DNA of 64,000 bases from an uncultured Gammaproteobacteria bacterium (GCA_951828235.1 OX639965.1:703191-767190); one strand, 5' to 3'. Shown: positions 27,187-39,479, counted from the first letter of the stretch. The notes: generated by a model from the letters alone, not told the origin. Translations and numbers: made by a program.

Positions 27187-27453
27187 CTAGCTGCTCCGCA
27201 GCATATGAATCCCGGCGGCGCCTGCAAGCAGTGGCACGCCGGCGTCGACAAGGATCCACATCCGTCTTTCGCGCGTGTAGCTGAAAACTGCGCCCAATAC
27301 AATTGCCAGTGCGGTCAACGGATTCACTATGGTCCAGAACGGACTGTAGGGATGGCCGGGTCCCGATGCATGTTACAAAGGCTCGGCAACCGTGTGGACA
27401 GCTACCAGTACGGCAACGGCAAAAAGATACAAGCCGCAGATTTTCCTGAACAT
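27187..27453 (-). pseudogene. Small membrane protein gene broken by an in-frame TAA
   Basis: One reading frame runs from ATG 27453 to TAG 27187 with a single TAA at 27373–27375. Before the stop it reads MFRKICGLYLFAVAVLVAVH then TVAEPL. After it comes HASGPGHPYSPFWTIVNPL, a hydrophobic helix and RERRMWILVDAGVPLLAGAA. The two halves together would make a coherent protein of about 88 residues with three membrane segments; a change from a Tyr codon to TAA would explain the break. It fills most of the gap between the Tsx-like gene and lnt. It could instead be two small peptides, or a sequencing error. Confidence 0.4.
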
Positions 27454-27521
27454 GTGCGAAAACCCCCATCTTGCCGGGAACAAATCCCGCCCCGCGCTTC
27501 GAGCGTAGCACGCTGCCCGCT

Positions 27522-29093
27522 GTGAAGAGGACGATTCCCACAGGCGCGTTAGCCGGGCTTCTTTGGGCTGCGGCGTTCTGCTTCTACCCCCAGTGGACGC
27601 TGCTTCGATGGTTCATCGGCCTCGCGGGCCTTACCCTCCTTTTGTCCCTCTGGTCGGGAGTGCGGGCCGCAAAGAGCCCGAGAGCGGCCGCGGCGGGAAG
27701 CTTCGCCTTCGGGCTGTGCGCCTTCTCGGCCGGCTGCTACTGGATCTACCACAGCGTGCGCATCGTCAGCGGGGGACCCGTTGCGCTGGCCATTGCGCTG
27801 GTCGTCCTGCTGGCGGCCATTATGGGGTGCTGGTACGCCCTGGGTGGATACTGGGCGGCGCGCATGCAGCCGAAGCGACCCTGGGTGGCTCTGCTGCTCG
27901 TACTGCCGAGCGTCCTGGTGCTCGCCGAGTGGCTCAGGGGCTGGGTGTTCACCGGATTCCCCTGGCTGAGCGCCGGCTACCTCACCGCTCCGGCATTTGC
28001 GGGCCGGCTTCCGACGATCCTCGCGCCCCTGGGCGGCATGTACCTGGTGGGCCTTGCGACGGCCATGCTGGCCGGTGCATGCGTACTTGTCTGGCGCATC
28101 GCCCCGAACAGGGTGAGGCGCGCAACGGGGCTGCTTGCGCTGATTGGCGCCGCTGCGGGTCTCGGGCAGATTCCGCTGTCCGAGCCGAACGGTCAGGCCC
28201 TGGGACAGCTGCACGCAAGGCTGGTGCAGGGCGGGATTCCCCAGGAGAGAAAGTGGCTGGGAGAACAGTTTCTGCCGACCCTTGACACTTACGAGCAATT
28301 GAGCTTCGGGCAGCCGATGGAAAGCGCGGGCTCGGGTCCGACACTGATCGTCTGGCCGGAGGTTGCGGTACCCCAGACGCAGGATTTCGTCCGCGACTAT
28401 ATCGACGAAATGGACCGGCTCCTGCGCGCCCGGCGGATCGCCCTTGCGCTTGGAATCCTGACCGAAACGGACGCGGGGCGACACAATTCCCTGATCGTGC
28501 TGGGGGATGGCGAAGGGATCTATCACAAGCACCACCTGGTGCCGTTCGGGGAATTCTTTCCCGTGCCCGACGGCATACGGGACTGGCTGCTCAGCATGAA
28601 CCTCCCCGCCAGCGACCTGGTGCCGGGACCTTCCGAACAGGCGCCGCTCATGGCCGGGGACGCGTTCTGCGGAGTGAGCATCTGCTACGAGGCAGCCTTC
28701 GGATCGGAGCAGCGAAGATGGGCGCCGGCAGCGCAAGTTCTGATCAACGTCAGCAACGACGGCTGGTTCGGCGATACCGTTGCGCTCGAGCAGCACCTGG
28801 ACATGGCGCGGGTGCGGGCGATGGAAACCGGGCGCTATCTGCTGCGCGTGACGGGCACCGGCATTACGGCGGCGGTGGATCCCCGCGGCCGCATCATCGA
28901 CAGGCTCCCCAAGTACGCTGCCGGCTTCCTGGACGTCAGCGTGCCCAGGCTTGCGGGCACGACGCTGTACGTGCGCTACGGAGAGTGGCCGGTGGTCGTT
29001 CTTTGCCTGTTGCTGGGCATCGCGCTCCCGGCCGCAGGTAGAATCCGCAAGGGCGGTCAGCCGCCGTTCACGCCTTCGGAGGAGCGAGAATGA
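27522..29093 (+). CDS. lnt: Apolipoprotein N-acyltransferase
   Basis: Inner-membrane enzyme that adds the third acyl chain to lipoproteins. From GTG 27522 it has 523 residues, and the catalytic triad falls at E280 (VWPEVAVP), K336 (YHKHHLVPFGEF) and C388 (VSICYEAAF). The last two are within one residue of E. coli Lnt (K335, C387), which is why I prefer this start over the ATG 51 bases upstream. Several N-terminal helices precede the nitrilase-type domain. The stop overlaps the amine oxidase start by 4 bp. In many gammaproteobacteria lnt follows corC and ybeY; here that block is nearby but on the opposite strand. Confidence 0.93.
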   Translation: MKRTIPTGALAGLLWAAAFCFYPQWTLLRWFIGLAGLTLLLSLWSGVRAAKSPRAAAAGSFAFGLCAFSAGCYWIYHSVRIVSGGPVALAIALVVLLAAIMGCWYALGGYWAARMQPKRPWVALLLVLPSVLVLAEWLRGWVFTGFPWLSAGYLTAPAFAGRLPTILAPLGGMYLVGLATAMLAGACVLVWRIAPNRVRRATGLLALIGAAAGLGQIPLSEPNGQALGQLHARLVQGGIPQERKWLGEQFLPTLDTYEQLSFGQPMESAGSGPTLIVWPEVAVPQTQDFVRDYIDEMDRLLRARRIALALGILTETDAGRHNSLIVLGDGEGIYHKHHLVPFGEFFPVPDGIRDWLLSMNLPASDLVPGPSEQAPLMAGDAFCGVSICYEAAFGSEQRRWAPAAQVLINVSNDGWFGDTVALEQHLDMARVRAMETGRYLLRVTGTGITAAVDPRGRIIDRLPKYAAGFLDVSVPRLAGTTLYVRYGEWPVVVLCLLLGIALPAAGRIRKGGQPPFTPSEERE

Positions 29094-30577
29094 GTATCAG
29101 AAGAAGGCAGGTTCTCAAGGGAGCGCTCTCTCTTTCCGCCCTGTCTCTGGCCTACCCGTTCCTGAAGCCCGCAAACGGCTTCGCCGCCGAGAAAACCACG
29201 GCCGTCGTGATCGGAGGCGGCCTGTCCGGGCTCAACTGCGCGCTGCTTTTGTCCGACTTCGGCATCGACGTGATCCTGCTGGAGGGGTCGAACCGTTTCG
29301 GCGGCCGGGCCCGTACTGCCGACGGCGTCGAAACACGCCCGGAATACGGCGCCAGCGAGGTGGGCCGTTCGTATGCGCGGGCCATCGACCTGTGCTCGCG
29401 GCTTGACGTCAATCTGCTCCCGGACATCCGCAGCCTGATGCCCATGTCCAACTATGTGAGCGGAACATGGGTGAGGTCCGGCGAATGGGCCGATTCGCCG
29501 GTCAACAGGATGTCCGACGACGAACGCGAAATGCCGCCCATCATGGTCGGCATGGGCCTGTTGTCCCGGCTTAATCCGCTGAAAAACCTGGACGACTGGC
29601 TTTCCCCCGAATTTGCCGCATACGACATCTCCATGCAGGAATTATTTGAGGCAAACGGCGTGTCGGATGCCGCCCTCAGACTGGCGGCTGTTCCCATGGA
29701 TCTCCGCATGACTTCCAGCCTCGGCATGATGCAGGAGCGAACCCGAACCATGTTCGACGCGAATTTCGGAAGGACGCAGACCGAGGGCGTGGACACGCCT
29801 TTCGGGTTGGCTGCCACACGCCAGGAAGGTGAGGAAGCGTTTCCGGTGCGGACTATCGAAGGCGGCACATCCAGATTGCCGGAAGCCATGGCCGCAGCGT
29901 TGGGGGACCGCGTCCGGCTGGGCAAGGTGGTTGCGGAAATCGACATGACCGGCACCCTTGCGGAAATCCGCTGCCTGGACGGCAGCCGCTACAACGCCGA
30001 TTTCGTGGTCGCCGCCATACCGTTCACGACCCTGCGCAATATTTCGGTTTCGCCGGGATTTGCCGGACGCCAGGCCGAAGGGGTTCTCACGCTGGGCTAC
30101 CGCGGCACGACCCGCGCCTGGGGCGTAATAGAAAGGCCGTACTGGGAAGACGACGGCCTGGAACCGTCGTTCTTCACGGACGAGACCATTCAGACGCTGG
30201 TGGTGCTGGACAAGCTGCCTGGAGAAGACATACACCGGTGCTCGGTAATCTTCACCGGCCCTTCGTCGGCGCGAATCGACCAGATGCCGGATGATCAGGC
30301 CCTTGCCCTGATCGAATCGGAAATCGCTCGCATTCGCCCTGCCACAAGGGGCGCGATGCGCTTTGTGGACCTGTACGGCTGGCGAAAGAATCCGCTTATC
30401 CAGGGCTGCCGCCATTTGTTCCGTCCGGGCCAGATCTCAAGGTTCGCCAAGGAAATGATCATTCCGCACCACCGCCTGCACTTCGCGGGAGAACATACCC
30501 GGCGCATGGACTTCGGGATGGAAGCGGCGCTGGAAAGCGGCGAGCGGGCGGCCTTTGAAATACTGCAGAAAGCATGA
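29090..30577 (+). CDS. Tat-exported flavin amine oxidase/dehydrogenase
   Basis: FAD-binding amine oxidoreductase of 495 residues. The N-terminus MSIRRRQVLKGALSLSALSL is a twin-arginine signal, so the folded flavoprotein should reach the periplasm. FAD motifs: VVIGGGLSGLNCALLL, the GG doublet region EGSNRFGGRARTADG, and a C-terminal FAGEHTRRMDFGMEAALESG. The ribosome site is GGAGGAGCGAG. It overlaps lnt by 4 bp and the cytochrome c gene by 4 bp. A cytochrome partner translated in step with it suggests that electrons go to cytochrome c instead of oxygen, as known for the nicotine oxidoreductase NicA2. The amine substrate is unknown. Confidence 0.87.
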   Translation: MSIRRRQVLKGALSLSALSLAYPFLKPANGFAAEKTTAVVIGGGLSGLNCALLLSDFGIDVILLEGSNRFGGRARTADGVETRPEYGASEVGRSYARAIDLCSRLDVNLLPDIRSLMPMSNYVSGTWVRSGEWADSPVNRMSDDEREMPPIMVGMGLLSRLNPLKNLDDWLSPEFAAYDISMQELFEANGVSDAALRLAAVPMDLRMTSSLGMMQERTRTMFDANFGRTQTEGVDTPFGLAATRQEGEEAFPVRTIEGGTSRLPEAMAAALGDRVRLGKVVAEIDMTGTLAEIRCLDGSRYNADFVVAAIPFTTLRNISVSPGFAGRQAEGVLTLGYRGTTRAWGVIERPYWEDDGLEPSFFTDETIQTLVVLDKLPGEDIHRCSVIFTGPSSARIDQMPDDQALALIESEIARIRPATRGAMRFVDLYGWRKNPLIQGCRHLFRPGQISRFAKEMIIPHHRLHFAGEHTRRMDFGMEAALESGERAAFEILQKA

Positions 30578-31023
30578 AGAACTCAGCAGACTCAAGACTT
30601 TTGGCGACAGCCGCCCTGTGCGGCTCCCTGCTTTGCGGACTCGCGACCCTACCGACCGCGCTTGCCGGGCAGGATGCCCCCTCGGGACAGGAGGCAGCTG
30701 CGAGCGAATCGCCCGATCCCCAACTTCTTGCGCGCGGCAAGCGACTTTACATTCTCTGCCAGGCCTGCCACGCAACGGAGGCGGATCCCGGCGACAAGAT
30801 CGGTCCGCACCTTGCGGGCATCGTCAATCGGCCGGTGGCAAGCGCGGAAGGTTCAGTCTATTCCGACGCCCTACGCGCCGAGGACTTCGTCTGGAGCGAA
30901 AAAAACCTGGACGTTTGGCTGCAGCGGCCCGCGGACATGGTTCCGGGCACGAGCATGAGCTTTGCGGGTCTTCCCGGGGACGATCTCCGCAAGGCGCTGA
31001 TCGCCTACCTCAACACGCTCTAG
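30574..31023 (+). CDS. Periplasmic class I cytochrome c
   Basis: Monoheme cytochrome c of 149 residues. A signal peptide (about 1–31, ending PTALA) is followed by the heme motif C62-QA-C65-H66 and a likely axial Met128 (PGTSMSFAG). The IGPHLAGIVNRPVAS segment matches the small soluble (c550/c2-like) class. Its start overlaps the stop of the Tat-exported flavin amine oxidase (ATGA), so the two are probably an electron donor/acceptor pair in the periplasm. Confidence 0.9.
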   Translation: MKNSADSRLLATAALCGSLLCGLATLPTALAGQDAPSGQEAAASESPDPQLLARGKRLYILCQACHATEADPGDKIGPHLAGIVNRPVASAEGSVYSDALRAEDFVWSEKNLDVWLQRPADMVPGTSMSFAGLPGDDLRKALIAYLNTL

Positions 31024-31056
31024 CCGCTCACAGCGGCGCGGGCACTGGCGCCCGGC

Positions 31057-31863
31057 TCAGGGCCGGCTGACCCTGAGCCTCTTCACGCGCCGCCGGTCGG
31101 CCGAGATCACCTCGAAGCGCCAGCCCCCCGCTTCGACAGAGTCGCCCCGCTTGGGCAATCGGCCCAGGCGATGAATGACCAGGCCGCCGACCGTGTCGAA
31201 CTCGCCGGTGTCCAGCTCCGAATCGATCTCTTCGTCGAATTCCTCGATGCGCATCTTGGCGCTGACCAGCAGACTACCGTCGTCCTGGCGTACAAGCTCC
31301 GGCGCCTGCTCAAGGTCGTGCTCGTCACCGATTTCTCCCACGATCTGCTCCAGAACGTCTTCAATCGTCAGGAGCCCCGCGGTCCCCCCGTACTCGTCGA
31401 CGACAACGGCCAGATGATTGCGGCCGCGGCGGAACTCGTCCAGCACGTCGTCCAGGCGCTTGGTTTCCGGAATCAGCGTCACCGGCCTGAGCAGGGACTT
31501 GATCTCCAGCGATTGTTCACGCGACTCGGTTAGGGCCGGGAGCACGTCCTTGGCCAGCAGGATGCCCACGACTTCGTCACGGTTCTCGCCGATTACCGGA
31601 AAACGCGAGTGGCCCGAACCGATGATCGTCGACAAGAGCCGCTCGCGGCTGTCGTCGATGCGCAGGACCACCATGCTGGATCGCTGCACCATCACCTCGC
31701 GCACTTCGCGTTGGGAGACCTCGAGCACGCCTTCCATCATCGCCTTTTCGCCCGGCGTGATTTCCTTCCCGCTTCCCAGCTCCGCCAGGAGTTCCAGCAA
31801 CCGCGCGCGGGTTGGCCGACGACGTCCGGCAAGCCGGCCCAGGAATCCCTGCGCGCCGCTCAC
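31057..31863 (-). CDS. corC: CorC/HlyC-family CBS-domain protein
   Basis: Cytosolic protein of 268 residues with two CBS domains (about 60–180; VMVQRSSMVVLRIDDSRERL and AVVDEYGGTAGLLTIEDVLE) and a C-terminal CorC_HlyC domain (from about 195). It lacks the N-terminal membrane domain of larger homologs, as in E. coli CorC/YbeX. A role in magnesium/cobalt homeostasis or ribosome-linked metabolism is known for the family. The GTG start at 31863 overlaps the ybeY stop (GTGA). Confidence 0.9.
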   Translation of the reverse strand: MSGAQGFLGRLAGRRRPTRARLLELLAELGSGKEITPGEKAMMEGVLEVSQREVREVMVQRSSMVVLRIDDSRERLLSTIIGSGHSRFPVIGENRDEVVGILLAKDVLPALTESREQSLEIKSLLRPVTLIPETKRLDDVLDEFRRGRNHLAVVVDEYGGTAGLLTIEDVLEQIVGEIGDEHDLEQAPELVRQDDGSLLVSAKMRIEEFDEEIDSELDTGEFDTVGGLVIHRLGRLPKRGDSVEAGGWRFEVISADRRRVKRLRVSRP

Positions 31864-32318
31864 GCGCGCTCCTCAGCCCAGGGGTCCGGCCAGCCGGCCT
31901 GCTTCAGCAGTTCCGATTCGAGCGATTCCATCGTCCGGGTCTGTTCCGGCTCATGGTGGTCCAGCCCAGCCAGGTGCAGGCATCCATGCACGACCAGGTG
32001 GGCCAGATGCGCGGCCGGCGTGGAACCTCGCCCGCCGGCCTCGGAACGCACCAGCGGCATGCAGATCACGATGTCGCCGATTTCCCCCAGCCCGCGGTCC
32101 GACGGAAAGGCGAGCACATTGGTGGGCCGATCGATCCCCCGCCACCGCCTGTTCAATTCGCGGCTCTCGGCTTCTTCCACCAGCCGCACGGTTACCTCGC
32201 CCGCCTGCGCGAAACGAGCGAGGCTGGCGCGCACCAGCTCGCGTATCCCCGCGCCGGTCAGGTCCGCTTCCGGCGCGAGACCGTCGTCCGAAACATCCTG
32301 CACCGCAACCCGAATCAT
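31860..32318 (-). CDS. ybeY: rRNA maturation endoribonuclease YbeY
   Basis: Metal-dependent RNase of 152 residues needed for 16S 3'-end maturation and ribosome quality control. The zinc motif is HLVVHGCLHLAGLDHHEPEQ (H-x3-H-x5-H type, about 110–125). It overlaps phoH by 4 bp (ATGA) and corC by 4 bp, the conserved phoH–ybeY–corC order. Confidence 0.95.
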   Translation of the reverse strand: MIRVAVQDVSDDGLAPEADLTGAGIRELVRASLARFAQAGEVTVRLVEEAESRELNRRWRGIDRPTNVLAFPSDRGLGEIGDIVICMPLVRSEAGGRGSTPAAHLAHLVVHGCLHLAGLDHHEPEQTRTMESLESELLKQAGWPDPWAEERA

Positions 32319-33328
32319 GATTCGTCCTGCGAACCGTAAGCTTCGAGAATCCGCTTCACCAGGGCGTGCCGGACCACGTCGCGCGGGGAGAAATACACGG
32401 TGGCTATGCCCTGAACGGGCTTGAGTATCCTGAGCGCGTGCCGCAGGCCGCTCTCGCGGTCGGGGGGAAGGTCCACCTGCGTGATGTCCCCGGTAACGAC
32501 GGCGCGGGAATCGGCGCCGAACCGCGTCAGGAACATCTTCATCTGCTCCGGCGTCGTGTTCTGCCCTTCATCCAGGATGACGAAGCTGCTATTGAGCGAT
32601 CTGCCGCGCATGTAGGCCAGCGGCGCCACCTCGATCACGGCCCGTTCCACCCAGCGCGCGACACGCTCCGGCCCCAGCATTGCATGCAGGGCGTCGTATA
32701 CCGGCCGCAGGTAGGGATCGACCTTGCTGGCCAGGTCGCCGGGCAGGAAGCCCAGCCGCTCCCCGGCCTCCACCGCCGGACGCACCAGAACGATGCGCTC
32801 AACGTGTCCCGCCCTGTGGGCCTCAAGCGCGCAGGCCACCGCCAGCCAGGTCTTTCCGGTCCCGGCGGGACCGATCCCGAAGGTGAGGTCGCGCGTACGA
32901 ATTTCCTTTACGTAGCAGCGCTGATTGGCGCCGCGCGGACGCACGCGGATCCTTGGCGTGACGACCACCGGCTGTGATTCCCCGAGTCCATCCTGCCCGT
33001 CAACCGGGTTGCCGTCGAGATCGTCGCCATTGGCCGCCGTGTTGCTGCCGGCGCTTTCGGCGCATTCGCTCAGGCAGGCCTGGATGCGGGCTGCATCCAG
33101 CGCTTCCTCTCCGGCCATTCGATACAACTCGGTCAGCGCCGCGACGCCGGCATCGATGGCCTGCTTCGAACCGCGCACCCGGAAGCGATTGCCCCTGCTT
33201 GAAATCCGAACGTCCAGGCCCAGCTCGATCTGGCGCAGGTGTTTGTCGAATTCACCGCACAGGTTCGCAAGCGCGCCGTTGTTCGCGGGATGGAGGACAA
33301 CCTCGCGGGTATGGGTCTGACTATTCAG
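32315..33328 (-). CDS. ybeZ: PhoH-like ATPase (YbeZ)
   Basis: PhoH-family ATPase with Walker A GPAGTGKTW and Walker B FVILDEGQNTTPEQMKMFLT; it probably works with YbeY on RNA. The first conventional start in frame is GTG 33178 (287 residues). However, the frame stays open upstream and encodes THTREVVLHPANNGALANLC, matching the N-terminus of E. coli YbeZ (TREITLEPADN...). No in-frame ATG, GTG or TTG exists there. CTG at 33328 fits best (LNSQTHTREVV, 337 residues), 14 bp after miaB. The product is certain; the start is not. Confidence 0.85.
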   Translation of the reverse strand: MNSQTHTREVVLHPANNGALANLCGEFDKHLRQIELGLDVRISSRGNRFRVRGSKQAIDAGVAALTELYRMAGEEALDAARIQACLSECAESAGSNTAANGDDLDGNPVDGQDGLGESQPVVVTPRIRVRPRGANQRCYVKEIRTRDLTFGIGPAGTGKTWLAVACALEAHRAGHVERIVLVRPAVEAGERLGFLPGDLASKVDPYLRPVYDALHAMLGPERVARWVERAVIEVAPLAYMRGRSLNSSFVILDEGQNTTPEQMKMFLTRFGADSRAVVTGDITQVDLPPDRESGLRHALRILKPVQGIATVYFSPRDVVRHALVKRILEAYGSQDES

Positions 33329-33342
33329 GGCGCGGAAAAGCC

Positions 33343-34683
33343 TCAGGCCGCAAGGGATTCCGGCAACAGCCGGCCGCGCAGTGAATTGGGCAGGGCTTCG
33401 GTAATCACGACGTCGACATACCGCCCGATCAGCGAGGGCGGACCGTCAAAGTTTACCCAGCGATTGTTGCCCGTGCGGCCGGCCAGCAGGCCTTCGCCGC
33501 GCCGCGCCGGACGCTCGACAAGAATCCGCCTTGAAGTATCGACCATTTGCCTGGAAATCCGCCGTGCCTGGCTGCCGATCAAGGCCTGCAGCCGCTGAAG
33601 CCGCCTGAGCTTCACGTCCTGCGGCACCTGCTCTTCCATTCCCTGGGCGGGCGTGCCCGGACGCGGGCTGTACATAAAGCTGAAGGACTGGTCGAATCCG
33701 ATGTCCTCGACCAGCTTCATGGTGTCGGCAAAATCCTCTTCGGTCTCACCGGGAAAGCCCACGATAAAGTCCGAAGCCACGCTGATGCCGGGACGAACGC
33801 GCCGCAGGCGGGCGATCTTGTCGCGATATTCTTCAGCCGTGTAGCCCCGCTTCATGCGGGCCAGAACCCTGTCCGAACCGCTCTGCACCGGCAAGTGCAG
33901 GTAGGAAGGGAGCTTTTTGAAGCGAGCGTAGGCGTCGATCAGCCGGCCGTCGAATTCCATGGGGTGGGAGGTCGTGAAGCGGATTCTGCCAATGCCCGCG
34001 AGTTTCGATACATAGCGAATCAATCCGGCCAGGTCCTCAAGTCCGCCGTAAGGCGCAACTCCACGGTAGCCGTTGACGTTCTGGCCCAGCAGGTTGATTT
34101 CGCGCACGCCCTGGCGCTCCAGTTGAATTGCCTCTGCGAGCACGTCCGCCACCGGCCTGGAGATCTCCTCGCCGCGCGTATACGGCACCACGCAAAACGA
34201 GCAGAACTTGCTGCAGCCCTCCATGATCGACAGGTGGGCCACGGGGGAAGTGCTTTGCGGCGCCGGCAGTTCGGCGAATTTTTCCTCGGCGGGAAACGCG
34301 ATGTCCACTACCGGGCGGGCGCTTGAGGCCGACTGCGCGAGCAGGCCCGGAAGGCGGTGCAGGGTCTGCGGACCGAATATCACGTCCACGTAGGGCGCGC
34401 GCTTGCCTATGGCCTCGCCTTCCTGACTTGCAACGCACCCGCCCACGCCGATCTTCATTCCGGGCCGCTTGCGTTTGAGCGCCTTGTAGCGGCCGAGCTC
34501 GGAGAACAGTTTTTCCTGGGGTTTCTCGCGAACCGAGCAGGTGTTGATCAGTACGACATCGGCCTCCGCGGGATCCCCGGTAAGCGTGTACCCGCCGCTT
34601 TCACGCAGCACGTCCGCCATCCGCGCGGAGTCGTACTCGTTCATCTGGCACCCGAAGGTCCGTATGAAAAGTTTGCCGCTCAT
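33343..34683 (-). CDS. miaB: tRNA-2-methylthio-N6-dimethylallyladenosine synthase
   Basis: Radical-SAM methylthiotransferase of 446 residues that modifies A37 of tRNAs reading codons beginning with U. The N-terminal MTTase domain opens [14 protein letters not shown], with further cluster cysteines in [12 protein letters not shown] and GGCVASQEG. The radical-SAM cluster is C-SKF-C-SF-C ([18 protein letters not shown]). A TRAM domain closes the protein. It precedes phoH in the usual order. Confidence 0.96.
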   Translation of the reverse strand: MSGKLFIRTFGCQMNEYDSARMADVLRESGGYTLTGDPAEADVVLINTCSVREKPQEKLFSELGRYKALKRKRPGMKIGVGGCVASQEGEAIGKRAPYVDVIFGPQTLHRLPGLLAQSASSARPVVDIAFPAEEKFAELPAPQSTSPVAHLSIMEGCSKFCSFCVVPYTRGEEISRPVADVLAEAIQLERQGVREINLLGQNVNGYRGVAPYGGLEDLAGLIRYVSKLAGIGRIRFTTSHPMEFDGRLIDAYARFKKLPSYLHLPVQSGSDRVLARMKRGYTAEEYRDKIARLRRVRPGISVASDFIVGFPGETEEDFADTMKLVEDIGFDQSFSFMYSPRPGTPAQGMEEQVPQDVKLRRLQRLQALIGSQARRISRQMVDTSRRILVERPARRGEGLLAGRTGNNRWVNFDGPPSLIGRYVDVVITEALPNSLRGRLLPESLAA

Positions 34684-34752
34684 GTCTTGAGGAATCGAGT
34701 TGGTGCAGGACCGCGGCCCCGGAAGCCGTAGCTCGCGGCGAAGCTCAAAGTG

Positions 34753-35214
34753 CTAGAAGGGGACCTCGTCGTCCATGACGTCGGCGTCCGAGCCCGCACC
34801 CGCGCCTGCAAAGCTGCTGCGCTGGTCATTGCTTTGCGCCGGCGGAGAGGAGCGTCGCTGCTCGTAGTCACCGTCCCCGCCGCGCCTGTCGAGGAACTGC
34901 ATGTCGTCGGCCACGACTTCGGTGCTGCGCCGTTCCTGGCCCTCGCGGTCCTGCCAGGAACGGGTCCGCAGCCGCCCCTCGACGTATATCCGCGAACCCT
35001 TTTGCAGGTACTGATGGGCCAATTCGGCGCGACGCCCGAAAAGCACCACGTTGTGCCACTCCGTATGCTCCTGGACCTGGCCGGTGTCCCGCCGGGTCCA
35101 TCGCTCGTTTGTGGCGATTCGAATGTTCGCTACCGGGTTTCCGTTCGTCATCTGGCGGACTTCCACGTCGTGCCCCAGGTTGCCTACAAGGATTACCTTG
35201 TTTACTCCACGCAT
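34753..35214 (-). CDS. ssb: Single-stranded DNA-binding protein
   Basis: SSB of 153 residues: an OB-fold domain (1–110, [20 protein letters not shown] ... [19 protein letters not shown]), a Gly/Ser/Gln-rich linker, and the acidic C-terminal tip DDEVPF that recruits repair and replication proteins. It is divergent from uvrA, as in many gammaproteobacteria. I could not find a LexA-type CTGT-N8-ACAG site in the 227-bp gap. Confidence 0.95.
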   Translation of the reverse strand: MRGVNKVILVGNLGHDVEVRQMTNGNPVANIRIATNERWTRRDTGQVQEHTEWHNVVLFGRRAELAHQYLQKGSRIYVEGRLRTRSWQDREGQERRSTEVVADDMQFLDRRGGDGDYEQRRSSPPAQSNDQRSSFAGAGAGSDADVMDDEVPF

Positions 35215-35441
35215 TTCTCACTCTCCCGAACATTTCCGGCCTTCTTCGGCAGGAACGGAACTATTGTGCCATTACTCGACGGAAGGCTCGCTGCAAACGC
35301 AGCGGCATTTGCCGCGCAAATGAGGAAAAAGGCCGGCGGCAGGCGTTAATGAGGCAAACGCGCCTCCTTTGCCCTGAGTTTTTCCCTTCCTGCTAGCGGG
35401 TTTCGCCGCGCGGCCCGGCAGGGTTATATTGGTGGGCTGCC

Positions 35442-38297
<2,856 letters not shown>

Positions 38298-38317
38298 CTT
38301 GCGTATCGCCGACCCTC

Positions 38318-38432
38318 GCCCGTTCTCACCCCCTGTCTGAAGAGGCGCTGTGAGCGCCGGGTCATCGGCGCCCACTGGCTCGGTTCCGCCATTCTGGCTC
38401 CAACGCTCTCCAGACAGGGGGTGAGAACGGGC
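38318..38432. repeat. Long hairpin element, copy 3 (22-bp perfect stem)
   Basis: Left arm 38318–38339 (GCCCGTTCTCACCCCCTGTC...) pairs perfectly with 38411–38432. The 71-base loop holds an inner GGCGC-TGTGA-GCGCC hairpin and GGTTCCGCCATTCTGGCTC, which resembles TTGTTCCGCCATCCATGGC in the loop of the 53776 element. It lies between convergent uvrA and the bicupin gene, so it may act as a two-way terminator. Confidence 0.8.
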
Positions 38433-38453
38433 TGAAAAGTCAGCTTTGGGAAA

Positions 38454-39479
38454 TCACGCCCAGTGCGGGCCGCAAGGGGAATCACCGCCCCTGACGACAA
38501 ACGCCACCGCAGCGTCAGCGCCCGGGTTTTCAATGGTGCGTTCAAGTCCGATGGGCACGGTGAGCACATCGCCCGGGCCGAGCTCCAGGGCTTCGCGTCC
38601 CCAGGCGATCCGAAGCTTCCCTTCATGAACTGTCCACACTTCCTCTTCCCTGCGCGAATGCGCCGGCAAACTGGCCCCGGGACCCAACTCAAGGCGCCGC
38701 AGGTGGAAGCCGTGCTCCCAGGCAAGCGGGGCTTGCGGCAGGCCCTCTTCCGGATTGGACTGTCCGATGATTGCTTCCTCGCTGACCCGGCCGCCGGACG
38801 CATTCAGCGCCAGGACCGAATCAGCCGCCCCGTTCGCGCCACGATACCGAGCCACGCATGACTCCAGGGCTTCGCTGTCCAGACGCTTCAGTTCCGCAAC
38901 TTGTCCGGGCGTCGTCGCGGGCATGACAGGTTCGTTGGCAGGAACGGTCTCGCCGGCCTGCGTGTCGATCAATCGGCCGCTCTCCAGGAGGACCAGACCG
39001 TACTTGCGCGCGTCATCGAACACGTAGGGGGCCCAGGTGACGCGCCCGGGATCGTCGCCGCCCAGCGCGGCGAACATGAATCCTTCGCCGTTGCCTACGT
39101 TCTCGAATCCCCTAAACACGTGGATAGGTATGGAGATGGTGTCGCCCCGCTCCAGCACAACTTCGCCGTCTTCGCCATGTTCGCCGGTCATGAAACGCCA
39201 GCGGCCGGAGTGAATCCAGAAAACTTCCCCAGTCTCGTGGCTGTGCTGAGAGTTCACGCAACCGGGCGGCTGGCGTGCGGCACCGATATTGAAGCCGTGC
39301 GGCTCGCGTATGTGCACATGCTGGTCCGGGTTCTCGGCGACGCCCGGGCCAATAATCGTGAAATTCTCCTTCGACTCGCTGCCCGGCGTGCGGGTGTCGA
39401 TGAACGCGGTGCGGCAGGGTACCAACTCCCCGTAACGGACCAGTCGCGCCCGCATCTGCTCCTTCGTGACTAAGTTCAC
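38454..39479 (-). CDS. Bicupin protein
   Basis: Protein of 341 residues with two cupin domains. The first (about 60–150) includes VNSQHSHETGEVFWIHSGRW; the second (about 250–335) includes LPAHSRREEEVWTVHEGKLR and GDVLTVPIGLERTIEN. The overall form resembles gentisate-dioxygenase-like or sugar-binding bicupins. Domain 1 has a HxH...E-type metal site, while domain 2 keeps fewer metal ligands. The start is GTG 39479 (VNLVTKEQ). Substrate unknown; ring cleavage after the hydroxylases of this region is possible but unproven. Confidence 0.7.
   Translation of the reverse strand: MNLVTKEQMRARLVRYGELVPCRTAFIDTRTPGSESKENFTIIGPGVAENPDQHVHIREPHGFNIGAARQPPGCVNSQHSHETGEVFWIHSGRWRFMTGEHGEDGEVVLERGDTISIPIHVFRGFENVGNGEGFMFAALGGDDPGRVTWAPYVFDDARKYGLVLLESGRLIDTQAGETVPANEPVMPATTPGQVAELKRLDSEALESCVARYRGANGAADSVLALNASGGRVSEEAIIGQSNPEEGLPQAPLAWEHGFHLRRLELGPGASLPAHSRREEEVWTVHEGKLRIAWGREALELGPGDVLTVPIGLERTIENPGADAAVAFVVRGGDSPCGPHWA

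Noticed and set aside
35215..35441. LexA (SOS) box between ssb and uvrA
   Set aside because: I looked for CTGT-N8-ACAG-type sites and found none. A diverged box cannot be excluded by eye.
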